Source: Mesorhizobium sp. Root554
Lineage (GTDB): Bacteria; Pseudomonadota; Alphaproteobacteria; Rhizobiales; Rhizobiaceae
NCBI RefSeq assembly: GCF_001427025.1
Contig: NZ_LMGA01000001.1
Coordinates: 3,451,697 to 3,515,696, forward strand
DNA: 64,000 nucleotides
Reading direction: 5' to 3'
In this document: in pieces, positions 26,300 through 36,755 of the stretch
Layout of the letters: each line of letters starts with the position of its first letter
How positions within the stretch are numbered: the stretch's first letter is position 1
Program-made: the position numbers and the translations under genes
Notes under the pieces: generated by a model
What the model was told of the DNA's origin: nothing
The model's database searches: none
What the model saw: the letters and a program-made list of their open reading frames with translations, nothing else

Positions 26300-26749
26300 C
26301 TACCCGCTGACCTTTTCATTGAAAGTGGAGAAGAACTGCCCTGCCAGTTTCTTCGAAGTGGACATGATGAGCCGGCTGCCGAGCTGGGCGATCTTGCCGC
26401 CGACATCAGCCTTGGCCGCATATTTCAGGATCGTAGCATCGGGACCGTCCTCGGTCAGGTTCACATCCGCGCCGCCCTTGGCGAAGCCGGCGATGCCGCC
26501 CTTGCCTTCGCCCTGGATGGTGTAGGAATTCGGCGGGTTGAGGTTCTTCAGCGTCACCTCGCCGTTGAAGGTTGCCTTGATCGGGCCGATCTTCAGCACC
26601 ACGATTGCCGCCATCTCTGTGTCGGATTTCATTTCCAGCGACTGGCAGCCGGGAATGCTCTCCTTCAGCACGGCCGGGTCGTTCAACGCTTCCCAGACCT
26701 TGCCGATCGGCGCGGCGATGCGCTCCTCACCTTCGATAACCAGAGCCAT
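26300..26749 (-). CDS. CoxG-like SRPBCC protein (carbon monoxide dehydrogenase subunit G family)
   Basis: 149 residues from ATG 26749 (MALVIEGEERIAAPIGKVW). The START/SRPBCC fold pattern is clear: PIGKVWEALNDPAVL, IPGCQSLE, and the later VGGKIAQLGSRLI. CoxG-like proteins accompany carbon monoxide and other molybdenum hydroxylases, where CoxG helps anchor the enzyme to the membrane. No hydroxylase genes are nearby, so this is an orphan copy. It lacks the C-terminal membrane anchor of true CoxG. It converges on apbC (11 bases between stops). Confidence 0.85.
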   Translation of the reverse strand: MALVIEGEERIAAPIGKVWEALNDPAVLKESIPGCQSLEMKSDTEMAAIVVLKIGPIKATFNGEVTLKNLNPPNSYTIQGEGKGGIAGFAKGGADVNLTEDGPDATILKYAAKADVGGKIAQLGSRLIMSTSKKLAGQFFSTFNEKVSG

Positions 26750-26922
26750 TGACGCCTCCTTCTGAAATGGTAGCCCACGCCTAGCGCGGCTGAAGGCCTC
26801 TGTCCATCGCCCAAAAGTCCACCGCATCGAGGGCACGACCTGTCCGTCCATGCGGCAATCATCGCTCTTGCCGGGCGGACGATGTTGCCATATCCATTTG
26901 TCTTACAAATACGGAGTCCAAG

Positions 26923-28725
26923 ATGGCAGGCGCCCCCACCAAGAAGAAGTTCCGCTCGCAGGAATGGCTGGACAATCCAGACAATCCGGGCATGACGGCG
27001 CTCTATCTGGAACGCTATCTGAACTATGGTCTGACGCGCGGCGAATTGCAGGCCGGCAAGCCGATGATCGGCATCGCGCAGACTGGTTCCGACCTGTCGC
27101 CCTGCAACCGTCATCATCTGGAACTGGCCAAGCGCGTGCGCTCCGGCATCGAGGCTGCAGGCGGCATAGCGTTCGAATTTCCGTGTCATCCGATCCAGGA
27201 GACCGGCCGCCGGCCGACGGCGGCGCTGGACCGCAACCTTGCCTATCTTTCTCTCGTCGAAGTCCTCTATGGCTATCCACTCGACGGCGTCGTTCTCACC
27301 GTCGGCTGCGACAAGACCACGCCGGCCATGCTGATGGCGGCCGCCACCGTCAACATTCCCGCCATAGCACTCTCCGTTGGCCCGATGCTCAATGGCTGGC
27401 ACCAGGGCAAGCGCACCGGATCCGGCACCATCGTTTGGGAATCGCGCCAGCGTATGTCTGCGGGCGAGATCGACTACAACGAATTCATGGAGATCGTGTC
27501 GTCGTCGGCCCCGTCGGTCGGTTATTGCAACACGATGGGCACGGCCAGCACCATGAACAGCCTGGCTGAGGCGCTGGGGATGCAGTTGCCGGGCTCCGGC
27601 GCTATCCCCGCGCCCTACCGTGAGCGGGGCCAGATTTCGTACGAGACGGGCCGACGTATCGTCGAGATGGTGCACGAGGACCTGAAGCCTTCCGACATCA
27701 TGACGCGCGAGGCGTTCGAGAACGCTATCGTCATCAACTCCGCCATCGGCGGCTCGACCAATGCGCCGATCCACCTCAACGCCATCGCCCGTCATCTTGG
27801 TGTGCCGCTGACCAACGACGATTGGCACAAGATCGGCCATGACATACCGCTGCTGGTCAATCTGCAGCCGGCCGGCGAGTATCTCGGCGAGGATTTCCAC
27901 CATGCCGGCGGCGTGCCGGCCGTCGTGCGCGAACTGATGGACGGCAAGCTCTTGCCGCACCCAAATGCGCGAACCGTCAATGGCAGGACGCTCGGCGAGA
28001 ATTGTGCCGCTGCACAGAACATGGAAGCCAAGGTTATCCGCACGGTGGCCGATCCGCTCAAGGCGCAGGCCGGTTTCATCAATTTGAAGGGCAATCTGTT
28101 CGACAGCGCCATCATGAAGACCAGCGTGATCTCGAAGGAGTTCCGCGATCGCTATCTGTCTAATCCGCGCGACCCGGAAGCCTTCGAGGGCAGGGCGGTG
28201 GTGTTCGATGGGCCTGAGGATTATCACGCCCGCATCGACAATCCGGCGGAGCAGATAGACGAATATACTGTCCTGTTCATGCGCGGCACCGGGCCGATCG
28301 GTTATCCCGGCGGCGGCGAGGTGGTGAACATGCAGCCGCCGGACTATCTGATCAAGCGCGGTATCCATTCGCTGCCCTGCATCGGGGATGGCCGCCAGTC
28401 CGGCACATCGGGCACGCCGTCAATCCTCAACGCCTCGCCCGAAGCTGCCGCTGGTGGTGGGCTGGCGTTGCTGCGGACGGGCGATCGCGTCCGCATCGAT
28501 CTCAAGAAGGGCACGGCCGACATTCTCGTCACCGACGACGAGATCACCCGCAGGCGGGCCGAACTGCAGAACGAAGGCGGTTACAAGTTTCCAAAAAACC
28601 AGACTCCGTGGCAGGAAATCCAGCGCGGCATGGTCGACCAGTTCTCGGAAGGAATGGTGCTGAAGCCGGCGGTGAAATACCAGCATGTGGCGCAGACGAG
28701 CGGCATGCCGCGCGACAATCACTAA
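26923..28725 (+). CDS. IlvD/Edd-family sugar-acid dehydratase, xylonate/arabinonate type
   Basis: 600 residues, aligned in length and motifs with the sugar-acid branch of the IlvD/Edd family rather than with biosynthetic IlvD. The start RFSQEW-like segment [20 protein letters not shown], the block [39 protein letters not shown] and [14 protein letters not shown] are shared with Caulobacter XylD as I recall it. These enzymes bind an Fe-S cluster and convert aldonates such as D-xylonate or L-arabinonate to 2-keto-3-deoxy acids. No other pentose pathway genes flank it, so its exact substrate is open. Confidence 0.85.
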   Translation: MAGAPTKKKFRSQEWLDNPDNPGMTALYLERYLNYGLTRGELQAGKPMIGIAQTGSDLSPCNRHHLELAKRVRSGIEAAGGIAFEFPCHPIQETGRRPTAALDRNLAYLSLVEVLYGYPLDGVVLTVGCDKTTPAMLMAAATVNIPAIALSVGPMLNGWHQGKRTGSGTIVWESRQRMSAGEIDYNEFMEIVSSSAPSVGYCNTMGTASTMNSLAEALGMQLPGSGAIPAPYRERGQISYETGRRIVEMVHEDLKPSDIMTREAFENAIVINSAIGGSTNAPIHLNAIARHLGVPLTNDDWHKIGHDIPLLVNLQPAGEYLGEDFHHAGGVPAVVRELMDGKLLPHPNARTVNGRTLGENCAAAQNMEAKVIRTVADPLKAQAGFINLKGNLFDSAIMKTSVISKEFRDRYLSNPRDPEAFEGRAVVFDGPEDYHARIDNPAEQIDEYTVLFMRGTGPIGYPGGGEVVNMQPPDYLIKRGIHSLPCIGDGRQSGTSGTPSILNASPEAAAGGGLALLRTGDRVRIDLKKGTADILVTDDEITRRRAELQNEGGYKFPKNQTPWQEIQRGMVDQFSEGMVLKPAVKYQHVAQTSGMPRDNH

Positions 28726-28735
28726 GGCTTTCCCC

Positions 28736-28753
28736 GCCCGGCCAGAGCCGGGC
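28736..28753 (+). terminator. Hairpin after the sugar-acid dehydratase gene
   Basis: GCCCGGC, loop CAGA, GCCGGGC is a perfect 7-base stem 10 bases after the stop. There is no U-tract to the right, so it may act mainly as a 3' end stabiliser or serve the convergent gene poorly. Confidence 0.45.
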
Positions 28754-28790
28754 TGGAGGTATCAATCGACTGCTTTGTCTTGGGGCTGCC

Positions 28791-29207
28791 CTACAGATAA
28801 TTTGTGATCGCCGGTGCTTCCATTTGCTTGTCGCGTTTGCCGTCTTCGTAGATGACCGGCGCGGCGGCGAGTTCTTCTTCTGTGGCGTCGTCCAGGCAGG
28901 CAACGTTCACCGCCCAGAAATTGCCGCCCATGAAGTCCAGGAAGCCACGCGAGAACGTATGGGCGCCGCAATGCGGGCACATATAATGGTTGATGTCGCC
29001 TTCGGGCCAGTTCGACGGCGTCGCCTGGTAATCGCGCATCGTCTCGCTGCCCTGGGTCACACGTAGCGCCTCATAGCCAGTGAATGACTTCTTGTAGCCG
29101 AGCTTCAGGCAGAAGCTGCAATTGCACTTCCTGATGCCTTCGCCAAGATCGAGGTCGGCCTCGAAACCAATTTTCCCGCAATGGCAACTGCCGTGATATG
29201 TCTTCAT
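28791..29207 (-). CDS. GFA/CENP-V-family zinc protein (glutathione-dependent formaldehyde-activating type)
   Basis: 138 residues from ATG 29207 (MKTYHGSCHCGKIGF). Zinc-binding cysteine sites are visible: CHCG at residues 8-11, CNCSFC further on and CPHCGAHTF in the middle. The family is named after a glutathione S-hydroxymethyl enzyme, but most members have no proven reaction. The C-terminal half (NFWAVNVACLDDATEEEL) is typical of the rhizobial branch. It sits alone between two plus-strand transporters and converges on the dehydratase gene. Confidence 0.88.
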   Translation of the reverse strand: MKTYHGSCHCGKIGFEADLDLGEGIRKCNCSFCLKLGYKKSFTGYEALRVTQGSETMRDYQATPSNWPEGDINHYMCPHCGAHTFSRGFLDFMGGNFWAVNVACLDDATEEELAAAPVIYEDGKRDKQMEAPAITNYL

Positions 29208-29339
29208 CGCCGATTCCCGCTGTAGCCTTGTTCCTCGGGCTCGAAGTCGAGGGAGGAACCTGCCGTCGATGATGCACATTGAACCCAGCAGCGAAACACG
29301 TTTCTCCCTAAAGCCAGTCAGTTCCGATCACATCCTGCC

Positions 29340-30821
29340 ATGACCGAACGATCCCCCGTGCGCCGCCAGACCGTCGATCTCACCAGCGGGCCGATTTCGC
29401 GTACGCTGCTGCTGTTCGCCCTTCCCGTGCTCGGCTCCAACGTGCTGCAGTCGCTGAACGGCTCAGTGAATTCGGTATGGGTCGGCCGCTTCCTCGGCGA
29501 ATCCGCCCTGACCGCCACTTCCAACGCCAATCTCGTTCTGTTCCTGATCCTCGGCACGGTGTTCGGCATCGGCATGGCGGCAACGATCCTGGTGGCGCAG
29601 TCAGTGGGCGCGAAAAATCTCCCGGAAGCCAGGAAGATCGTCGGCACCAGCGCCACGTTCTTTTTCCTCATCTCGACGCTGTTCGCGGTGTGCGGGTGGA
29701 TCTGGGTCGATTCCATCCTCAATCTGCTTGGCACGCCGCCGGACGCGCTGCCGCTGGCGCGGTCCTATCTGCGCATCATCTTCGTCGCCGTGCCGGCTGC
29801 GAATTTCCTCAGCTTCGTGATGACCGCCCTGCGCGGCGCGGGAGATTCCCGCACGCCCTTCTATTTCATGCTGCTTGCCGTGGTGCTCGACATCATCCTT
29901 AACCCGCTGCTGATCGCCGGTATCGGGCCGTTTCCTGAACTGGGCATCGCCGGCTCGGCGCTTTCGACCCTGATTGGCCAGTCGGTCAGTGTCGTGGCCA
30001 TCCTCGTCCTGCTCTATGCGCGCAAGCATCCGCTACGGCTGGCTGGCGCCGATCTGATGTTGTTGAAGCCAGATCTGCGGATTTTGAAGATTGTCATCTT
30101 CAAGGGCGTCCCGATGGGCCTGCAGATGATCGTTATCTCAGCCGCCGCGCTCACCGTGATGGGGCTGGTCAATACTTACGGCTCGCAAGTCGCAGCCGCC
30201 TATGGCATCGCCGCGCAACTGTGGACCTATATCCAGATGCCGGCGCTGGCGATCGGCGCGGCGGTCTCGTCCATGGCCGCACAGAACGTCGGCGCCGGCA
30301 AATGGGACCGCATCGGCCGCATCGCGGGGGCCGGCATCGCCTTCAACGTCGTGCTGACCGGAGCGTTGATCAGCCTGCTCTATCTTTTCGACCGGCCTCT
30401 GCTGGGCCTTTTCCTCGTGAACGACAGCGCCGCCATCGATATCGCCGCGCACATCAACAACGTCGCCTCATGGTCTTTCGTGCTGTTCGGCATCACCATC
30501 GTCATTTTCGCCACGGTGCGGGCCACGGGGGCGGTTATGGCGCCGCTGATTATTCTTATTGTCTCGGTTCTGCTGGTGCGCACCACCTTCGCCTATATGG
30601 CCAGGGACTATATGGGGCAGGAAGCGCTGTGGTGGAGCTTCCCGGCCGGTTTCATCGCCTCGGTGATCCTGTCGATTGCCTACTACCGTTTCGGTAAATG
30701 GCGGACCATGCACATGATCGAAGGTGAACGGCCTGCCGCCGGTGAGCCGCCGGACACCGGGCTCGGCATGCCGCGTCAGCGCGCGCAGCTCGGCGTGGCG
30801 GCGGCCGCAGAGCCGGATTGA
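29340..30821 (+). CDS. MATE-family efflux transporter
   Basis: 493 residues with twelve predicted helices in two bundles. The first bundle starts PISRTLLLFALPVLGSNVLQ and contains NSVWVGRFLGESALTATSNA. The second starts at GVPMGLQMIVISAAALTV and repeats the same outline. MATE proteins export cationic compounds by sodium or proton antiport across the inner membrane. The C-terminal 30 residues are Pro/Gly/Ala-rich and cytoplasmic. No regulator is adjacent. The gene ends 8 bases before the convergent methyltransferase gene. Confidence 0.93.
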   Translation: MTERSPVRRQTVDLTSGPISRTLLLFALPVLGSNVLQSLNGSVNSVWVGRFLGESALTATSNANLVLFLILGTVFGIGMAATILVAQSVGAKNLPEARKIVGTSATFFFLISTLFAVCGWIWVDSILNLLGTPPDALPLARSYLRIIFVAVPAANFLSFVMTALRGAGDSRTPFYFMLLAVVLDIILNPLLIAGIGPFPELGIAGSALSTLIGQSVSVVAILVLLYARKHPLRLAGADLMLLKPDLRILKIVIFKGVPMGLQMIVISAAALTVMGLVNTYGSQVAAAYGIAAQLWTYIQMPALAIGAAVSSMAAQNVGAGKWDRIGRIAGAGIAFNVVLTGALISLLYLFDRPLLGLFLVNDSAAIDIAAHINNVASWSFVLFGITIVIFATVRATGAVMAPLIILIVSVLLVRTTFAYMARDYMGQEALWWSFPAGFIASVILSIAYYRFGKWRTMHMIEGERPAAGEPPDTGLGMPRQRAQLGVAAAAEPD

Positions 30822-30829
30822 AGCTCGCT

Positions 30830-32413
30830 TCAGCCGCCCATGCTGGCGCGGGGAAGCAGGATGAGATCGCCGAACCGCGACCTTAGCCAGTCGTCCAGCG
30901 ATCGTGGAATATGCCGCGGGAACCGTTCGGCCAGGATGCGCTGCTTTTGGTCAATGGCGCGCTGCACGATATCCGGTCTGCCAGCCTTCTCCCAGTCTTT
31001 CGGCGAGAGGCGATCGGCCAAGGCCGGGCGATGGCCGCGTTCGGGTTCATCGCCGGCTTGCGCATCGCCGCGATAGTGACCTGGTCCACCGAGGCAGACC
31101 TCGGCAACGGTGCTGACGCAAAGCGCGTCCTCGCTGACGTCGATGCCGCGCACGCAACGCATGCATTGTCCCAGTATGTCGTTGTCGAGGATCAGGCTTT
31201 CCAGGCAGAAGCCCTGCAGGGAGGCATGCATCCCCGCCGCCTCGTAGACCATGTTGAGCCCGGCCAGACCGGCCAGCACATTGCTGATGCCTTTTTCATA
31301 GCCGCTTTGAAGGTCCGGCAGTTTCGCATCGGCCATCCCGGCAGGCGAACCGCCTGGAAGATCGTAGAAATGCGCCATCTGCGCGCAGGCGGCGGTCATC
31401 AGAGCCTGTTCCGCCGACCCGCCTGCCATCGCGCCGGTCTGCGGATCGGAGGCGAATGGCCAGGCGCCGAAGACCGCCGGATGGCCGGGGCTGATCGCGT
31501 TGACGTAGACCAGACCGGCGAGAACCTCGGCCACCGCCTGGGTCACGGCGCCGGCGAGCGATGCCGGGGCGGTGACGCCGGCCTGTACCGCGGACACAAG
31601 CAGGATCGGCAAGCCGCCTTCCACACAGGCTTCCAGCACGCCGCAGGCATCTTCGGCGAATTTCATCGGCGGCACGACGAAGCAGTTGGCGTTTGAAACG
31701 AATGGCCGCGCCCGGAAATTCGCCTCGCCGCCGGCGATGGCGTAAAGCATTTCGAGCGCCGGCTTCACGTTCTCCCGCACTGTGAACGAAGTGCCGACAT
31801 GCTTGGCCGTTCCGGATACGCAGGCGTAAAGCGTATTGAAATCCAGCTGCATCGGGTCGGCGATGTCGCGCGCCACCATCGGCCGCTGGAAGAAATGGAT
31901 GTTGTCCAGCCCGTCGGCGATGCGGGCCGCGTCGTAAATGTCCTGCAGCCGCGATTCCCGATATTCGCGCTTCTCGACATCGACCAAATGCACCGCTGCG
32001 CCGGCGGTGCCGTAGTGAACGCGCTTGCCCTGCATCGTCAAATCGTGCCGGGAGTCCTGCCCATGCAGCGAGAAATTGCGGCCGGCCTTGGCGATTGCGT
32101 CGAGCACAAGCCGGCGCGGGAAGCGGACGCGGCCGTCGGCGCCTGCAAGCGCGCCCGCCTTCGTCAGCACCGTCTCGCATGAGGGGATGGCATTGGCGAG
32201 GCCGACTGTTTCCAGCAGCCGCAATGCCGCATCGTGGATGCGCTCCACATCGTTCTGGCCGAGCGGCCGGTAGCTTCCTCCTTCCGCCATGTCTGTCGCG
32301 CGGGAAACGCCTGTCGGAGGTTTGCTGGCGAGCGCCTGCAGCGCATGACGCTCGGCAAGGCGCGGCGGACCTCGGTCGGGCCGCGCCTCCTGCTTCTTGA
32401 CAGCACCAGGCAT
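30830..32413 (-). CDS. MttB-like trimethylamine/betaine methyltransferase family protein
   Basis: 527 residues from ATG 32413; GTG 32428 and ATG 32422 are alternative starts. It belongs to the MttB superfamily, in the branch without pyrrolysine, whose members demethylate quaternary amines to a corrinoid protein. The barrel region is recognisable in YGTAGAAVHLVDVEKREYRE, DIYDAARIADGLDNIHFFQ and PFVSNANCFVVPPMKFAED. A stretch near the C-terminus (GDAQAGDEPERGHRPALADR) differs from the hydrophobic/acidic segment expected there. No corrinoid-protein gene is adjacent. The upstream MocR regulator lies 186 bases away in the same direction and may control it. Confidence 0.85.
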   Translation of the reverse strand: MPGAVKKQEARPDRGPPRLAERHALQALASKPPTGVSRATDMAEGGSYRPLGQNDVERIHDAALRLLETVGLANAIPSCETVLTKAGALAGADGRVRFPRRLVLDAIAKAGRNFSLHGQDSRHDLTMQGKRVHYGTAGAAVHLVDVEKREYRESRLQDIYDAARIADGLDNIHFFQRPMVARDIADPMQLDFNTLYACVSGTAKHVGTSFTVRENVKPALEMLYAIAGGEANFRARPFVSNANCFVVPPMKFAEDACGVLEACVEGGLPILLVSAVQAGVTAPASLAGAVTQAVAEVLAGLVYVNAISPGHPAVFGAWPFASDPQTGAMAGGSAEQALMTAACAQMAHFYDLPGGSPAGMADAKLPDLQSGYEKGISNVLAGLAGLNMVYEAAGMHASLQGFCLESLILDNDILGQCMRCVRGIDVSEDALCVSTVAEVCLGGPGHYRGDAQAGDEPERGHRPALADRLSPKDWEKAGRPDIVQRAIDQKQRILAERFPRHIPRSLDDWLRSRFGDLILLPRASMGG

Positions 32414-32599
32414 CGAACTCATTCCCACTTTTTCGGCAGTGTTCCCCGCGACGGTTATCTCCGTCGTCTAACTGCCCGTTCATTGGAAGACTATGCTGCC
32501 ATCTCCTGTCAGCTTAAGAGCCAGCATATTTGCGCCGTCTGAGCCAGCAAATGGGACCGGGCGTCGCATGCGCCCGGCTTCCAGGTCCGCCTTGTGCCG

Positions 32600-34090
32600 T
32601 CAGGCCGCCGCGGGCCGCCGCCCGGCCGCCGTCGCCAGTTCGCGGATTCCAGGCTCTATATGCTGCAGCGCGATCGATGAAATGCCGAGCCGCATGAAAC
32701 GGGAGGGCTGGTCGGTCTGGTCGAAAAAACGGTCGCCAGGCTCGATGATGACGCTGCGGCTGGCAGCCGTGGCGGCAAGTTCACGCGAATCCGTACCGCG
32801 CGGGCCTTCCAGCCAAAGCGACGTCCCCCCGGCGGAATCCGTGGAGCGCCATTCGGGCAGGAATGCGGAAAGCGCATGCACCAGCCGCTTGCGGCGTTCC
32901 TCGAACGCCGCGGACAGCCGCCGCACCAGCGCTTCATGATGGCCGAGCGACAGGAACAGCGCCACGGCGCGCTGATTGTTGGCCGGCGGATGCCGCAACA
33001 TGAAGCGGCGCAGCGCCCGCAATTCCGCGATCAGCCCGGCGGAGGCGACGATGTAGCCGAGCCGCAGGCCGGGCGCCAATGTCTTCGACATCGAGCCGAC
33101 ATAGACGACGCGGCCGGACCGGTCGATGCTCTTCAGCGCCTGCTGCGGCGCTTCGTCGAGAAGCTGGCTGTCATAGCCGTCCTCGATGATGATCTGGTTG
33201 TGGCGGTTGGCGCGCGCCAGAAGGTCCTGCCGTCGCTCGGCCGAGAGCGGCACCATGGTCGGACAGTGATGGCTCGGCGTCACGAAGACGAAGCCGGCAT
33301 CGTTGGCGATGGACGAGGTGACGATACCCGACTGGTCCACCGGAACCGGCTGTATGTCTGCGCCGACAAGGCGGAAGATCGACCGCGCGTCGGGGTAGCC
33401 GGGGTCTTCCATCGCCACCTTCGAGCCCTTGCTCATCAGAAGCGTCGCCAGCATGTAAAGCGCGTTCTGCGCGCCGAGCGTGACGATGATTTCGTCCGGA
33501 TTGGCGAAGATGCCGCGCCGTGGCAACAGCCGCGCCTGTATCTGCTCGATCAGCAGCGGATCGTCGCGGTCGACCATGTCGGAGGCCCAGTTGCGGATTT
33601 CCAGCACCGCCAGCGCCATGCGGTTGCACTCGCGCCATTCGGCAGTCGGGAACAGCCCCGGGTCGAACTGACCGTAGACGAACGGGTAGGACGATTTGAT
33701 CCAGTTGTCGTGCTTGGCCGGCGGCGGCATGTCGCTGGCGGCGATCTTGCGCCGCTGCTTCCAGTCGATCTCGTTGGACTGTTCCGGCGTCTTCTGCGGC
33801 TTGGCCGGCGTCGTCAGCACTTCCGGATTGACGAAATGGCCGCGCCGCTCGCGCGCCACCAGAAATCCCTGATCGACCAGTTGCTGAAAGGCCAGCACGA
33901 CGGTGCCGCGCGCCACGCCGAGCTTTTCGGCCAGGATGCGGCAGGACGGCAGCGGCATGGAAGCGGCGATCTGGCGGTCAAGGATCGCGGCAACGATGGC
34001 CTGACGGATTTGCGCCTGCAGCGTCTGGCCGGATTCGGCCGATATCCTGAACAGGCCGGACCATATGGCCGTATCGTTTCGCTGTGGCAT
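32600..34090 (-). CDS. MocR/PdxR-type GntR regulator with aminotransferase domain
   Basis: 496 residues from ATG 34090 (MPQRNDTAIWSGLF). Residues 1-85 are a GntR winged helix (LPSCRILAEKLGVARGTVVL). Residues 110-480 are a fold-type I aminotransferase domain with the PLP lysine at K336 (GSMSKTLAPGLRLGY). MocR proteins sense an amine or amino acid through the PLP and switch genes on or off. It is placed upstream of the MttB-like gene on the same strand and divergent from pgi. Control of the MttB-like gene is the simplest reading; the effector is unknown. Confidence 0.92.
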   Translation of the reverse strand: MPQRNDTAIWSGLFRISAESGQTLQAQIRQAIVAAILDRQIAASMPLPSCRILAEKLGVARGTVVLAFQQLVDQGFLVARERRGHFVNPEVLTTPAKPQKTPEQSNEIDWKQRRKIAASDMPPPAKHDNWIKSSYPFVYGQFDPGLFPTAEWRECNRMALAVLEIRNWASDMVDRDDPLLIEQIQARLLPRRGIFANPDEIIVTLGAQNALYMLATLLMSKGSKVAMEDPGYPDARSIFRLVGADIQPVPVDQSGIVTSSIANDAGFVFVTPSHHCPTMVPLSAERRQDLLARANRHNQIIIEDGYDSQLLDEAPQQALKSIDRSGRVVYVGSMSKTLAPGLRLGYIVASAGLIAELRALRRFMLRHPPANNQRAVALFLSLGHHEALVRRLSAAFEERRKRLVHALSAFLPEWRSTDSAGGTSLWLEGPRGTDSRELAATAASRSVIIEPGDRFFDQTDQPSRFMRLGISSIALQHIEPGIRELATAAGRRPAAA

Positions 34091-34356
34091 TGGGGTGCTC
34101 CGTCGAGGCTGACCTGCTTGCGCGGCCGATCCATGATTCCGTGGACCAGTCGAATGTAGGCGTGGCCCAAGACATTGCGCCAATCAATAATTCTGATTTT
34201 TTCGATTTACGTCGCTGATCCATTGAGGTCGGCCACGTCGTTTCGGATGACGAAAAGCGGTTGAAACGACCGGAATTTCCCACGATAGTCGCGCGCCGTC
34301 TCTGCCCGCGCGTCGGGTCGGGCAAAGCTAGTTCGAAATCGATCGCGGAGCCCGCC

Positions 34357-36000
34357 ATGGACCACAAATCTTTCCAGTCCACGCTGTCCGCCCTGCGCGA
34401 TCGCCGCGCCGGGGCATCAATGAACATGCGCGAGGCGTTCGCTGCCGATCCCAGGCGGTTTGCCGAATTTTCCGCAACCGATGGCGACCTTTTGCTCGAT
34501 TGGTCGAAATGCGCGGTCGATGGCGAGACCATGCGACTGCTGGAGAAATTGGCCGAAGCTGCCGGTGTTGAGGCAAAACGCGCGGCCATGTTCGCCGGCA
34601 AGCACATCAACATCACGGAGGACCGCGCGGTTTTGCATACCGCCCTGCGCGATCTCGACGGCAAGGGGCTTCACGTCGACGGTCAGGACATCAAGAAGGA
34701 CGTGATGGATGTTCTGGTCGCCATGGCGGATTTTGCCGAATCCGTCAGGGATGGAAAGACCGTCGGCGCCACCGGCAAGAAGATCACCGATGTCGTCAAT
34801 ATCGGCATCGGAGGGTCGGATCTTGGGCCAGCCATGGCTACGCTGGCTCTCGCGCCTTATCACGATGGGCCGCGCAGTCACTACGTTTCCAACATAGACG
34901 GCGCACACATCCACGATACGCTGAAGGGGCTCGATCCCGCGACGACACTGTTCATCATCGCGTCCAAGACCTTCACCACCGTTGAGACAATGACCAATGC
35001 CGAGACGGCGCGGCGCTGGGTCGAGGCGAAGCTCGGCAAGGATGCCGTCGGCCATCACTTTGCCGCGGTATCGACGGCGCTCGATCTGGTTGCAAAATTC
35101 GGCATCCGCGAGGAAAGGGTGTTCGGCTTCTGGGACTGGGTCGGCGGTCGTTATTCGGTCTGGGGCGCTATCGGCCTGCCGGTGATGATCGCGATCGGCT
35201 CGGTGAACTTCGATGAATTCCTCGCCGGCGCGCACGAGATGGACGAGCATTTCCGCACCGCGCCGCTGATGCGGAACCTGCCGGCGCTGCTCGGCCTTGT
35301 CGGCTGGTGGCATCGGGTTGTCTGCGAGTACCCGGCGCGCGCCGTCATCCCTTACGACCAGCGCCTGTCGCGCCTGCCCGCCTATCTGCAGCAGCTCGAC
35401 ATGGAATCGAACGGCAAGAGCGTCACCATCGAAAGCACGCCGGTGCCGACGCCAACCGGGCCGCTTGTCTGGGGCGAACCCGGCACCAACGGCCAGCATG
35501 CCTTCTTCCAGCTCCTGCATCAGGGCACCGACTTCATCCCGGTGGAATTCCTCGCCGCCGCCGTCGGCCACGAGCCGGACCTCAAGCATCACCACGATCT
35601 GCTGCTGGCCAATTGTCTGGCCCAGTCCGAGGCCCTGATGAAGGGTCGCACGCTGGAAGAGGCGCGGGCGCAGATGCTGGCCAAGGGCCAGAAACCTGAT
35701 TTCGTCGACCGGATCGCCCCGCACCGGGTCTTCTCCGGCAACCGCCCCTCGGTGACAATTCTTTACCGCAAGCTCGACCCGCGCACCTTTGGTCGCCTCA
35801 TCGCGCTCTATGAGCACCGCGTTTTCGTGGAAGGCGTGCTCTACGACATCAATTCTTTCGACCAGTGGGGCGTCGAACTGGGCAAGGAACTGGCGACGGG
35901 CCTGCTGCCTGTCGTGGAGGGCAAGCAGAATGCCGCAGGCCGCGATGCGTCCACGGCCGGTCTGGTGGAAACTATCCGCCGGCTGCGTGGATCGGAGTAG
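34357..36000 (+). CDS. pgi: Glucose-6-phosphate isomerase
   Basis: 547 residues from ATG 34357 ([19 protein letters not shown]); an upstream ATG exists but the extension has no similarity. It interconverts glucose-6-phosphate and fructose-6-phosphate. Signature parts are [51 protein letters not shown] and [17 protein letters not shown]. The next gene, a HAD phosphatase, begins 6 bases after its stop, so the two are cotranscribed. Confidence 0.97.
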   Translation: MDHKSFQSTLSALRDRRAGASMNMREAFAADPRRFAEFSATDGDLLLDWSKCAVDGETMRLLEKLAEAAGVEAKRAAMFAGKHINITEDRAVLHTALRDLDGKGLHVDGQDIKKDVMDVLVAMADFAESVRDGKTVGATGKKITDVVNIGIGGSDLGPAMATLALAPYHDGPRSHYVSNIDGAHIHDTLKGLDPATTLFIIASKTFTTVETMTNAETARRWVEAKLGKDAVGHHFAAVSTALDLVAKFGIREERVFGFWDWVGGRYSVWGAIGLPVMIAIGSVNFDEFLAGAHEMDEHFRTAPLMRNLPALLGLVGWWHRVVCEYPARAVIPYDQRLSRLPAYLQQLDMESNGKSVTIESTPVPTPTGPLVWGEPGTNGQHAFFQLLHQGTDFIPVEFLAAAVGHEPDLKHHHDLLLANCLAQSEALMKGRTLEEARAQMLAKGQKPDFVDRIAPHRVFSGNRPSVTILYRKLDPRTFGRLIALYEHRVFVEGVLYDINSFDQWGVELGKELATGLLPVVEGKQNAAGRDASTAGLVETIRRLRGSE

Positions 36001-36006
36001 GGGCGT

Positions 36007-36723
36007 TTGGCGGGCATAAAAGGCATCCTGTTCGACAAGGACGGCACGCTTGTCGATTTCAACGCCACTTGGTTCGGCGTCGCGGATTTCATGGCGATGG
36101 AAGCCGCCGAAGGCGACCGGCGGCGCGCCGACGAACTGCTTGATGCGGGTGGCTTCGATTTTGCCGCGAAGCGTTTCAGGCCGGATTCCGTCTTTGCCGC
36201 CGGCACCAACCGCGATGTTGTCGAACTGTGGTTCCCGCACCTTGCCGGCGACGATTTCGCCGGCACGCTGCGCCACTTCAATGCGACGACAGCATCGCAG
36301 GGCGCCGCCATGGCCGTCGCCCTACCGGGGATAGCCGAAGCACTCGCCGCACTGCACGCCAAGCCTTACAGGTTGGGCGTCGCCACCAACGATTCCACCG
36401 CCGGCTGCGAGCAGACGCTGCTGGCGCTCGGCGTCGCGCAACTCTTCGATGCGGCTTACGGCTATGATGCCGTGGCGAATCCGAAACCGGCGCCCGATAC
36501 GGTGGTGTCTTTCTGCGACCTCACAGGGTTGAAACCCGTGGAAATCGCCATGGTCGGCGATAACCGTCATGATCTTGAAATGGCGCGGGCCGGCGGTTGC
36601 GGTCTGGCCGTGGCGGTTCTTTCCGGAACCGGCACGCGTGAATCGCTGACGCCGCTGGCGGACGTAGTTCTGGATTCGGTCGCCGAACTGCCGGCCTGGC
36701 TCGAAAAGCAGACCCGGGATTGA
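36007..36723 (+). CDS. HAD-family hydrolase (phosphoglycolate-phosphatase-like)
   Basis: 238 residues from a TTG at 36007, 6 bases after pgi. HAD motif I is LFDKDGTLVDF, motif II is VATNDSTAG, the lysine is in NPKPAPDTV and motif III/IV is MVGDNRHDLEMARAGG. The helical cap is inserted after motif I. Members remove phosphate from 2-phosphoglycolate or from sugar phosphates. Coupling to pgi hints at a repair role for a side product of sugar-phosphate metabolism, but this is inference. Confidence 0.9.
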   Translation: MAGIKGILFDKDGTLVDFNATWFGVADFMAMEAAEGDRRRADELLDAGGFDFAAKRFRPDSVFAAGTNRDVVELWFPHLAGDDFAGTLRHFNATTASQGAAMAVALPGIAEALAALHAKPYRLGVATNDSTAGCEQTLLALGVAQLFDAAYGYDAVANPKPAPDTVVSFCDLTGLKPVEIAMVGDNRHDLEMARAGGCGLAVAVLSGTGTRESLTPLADVVLDSVAELPAWLEKQTRD

Positions 36724-36755
36724 CCGGTTCGGTGTAGTTGCGATCAACTAATTTT

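Noticed and set aside
31000-31090. A frameshift in the MttB-like gene near its divergent GDAQAGDEPERGHR segment
   Set aside because: Neither alternative frame restores a family-like segment (one has a stop), and the reading frame returns to similarity at PALADR without an indel.
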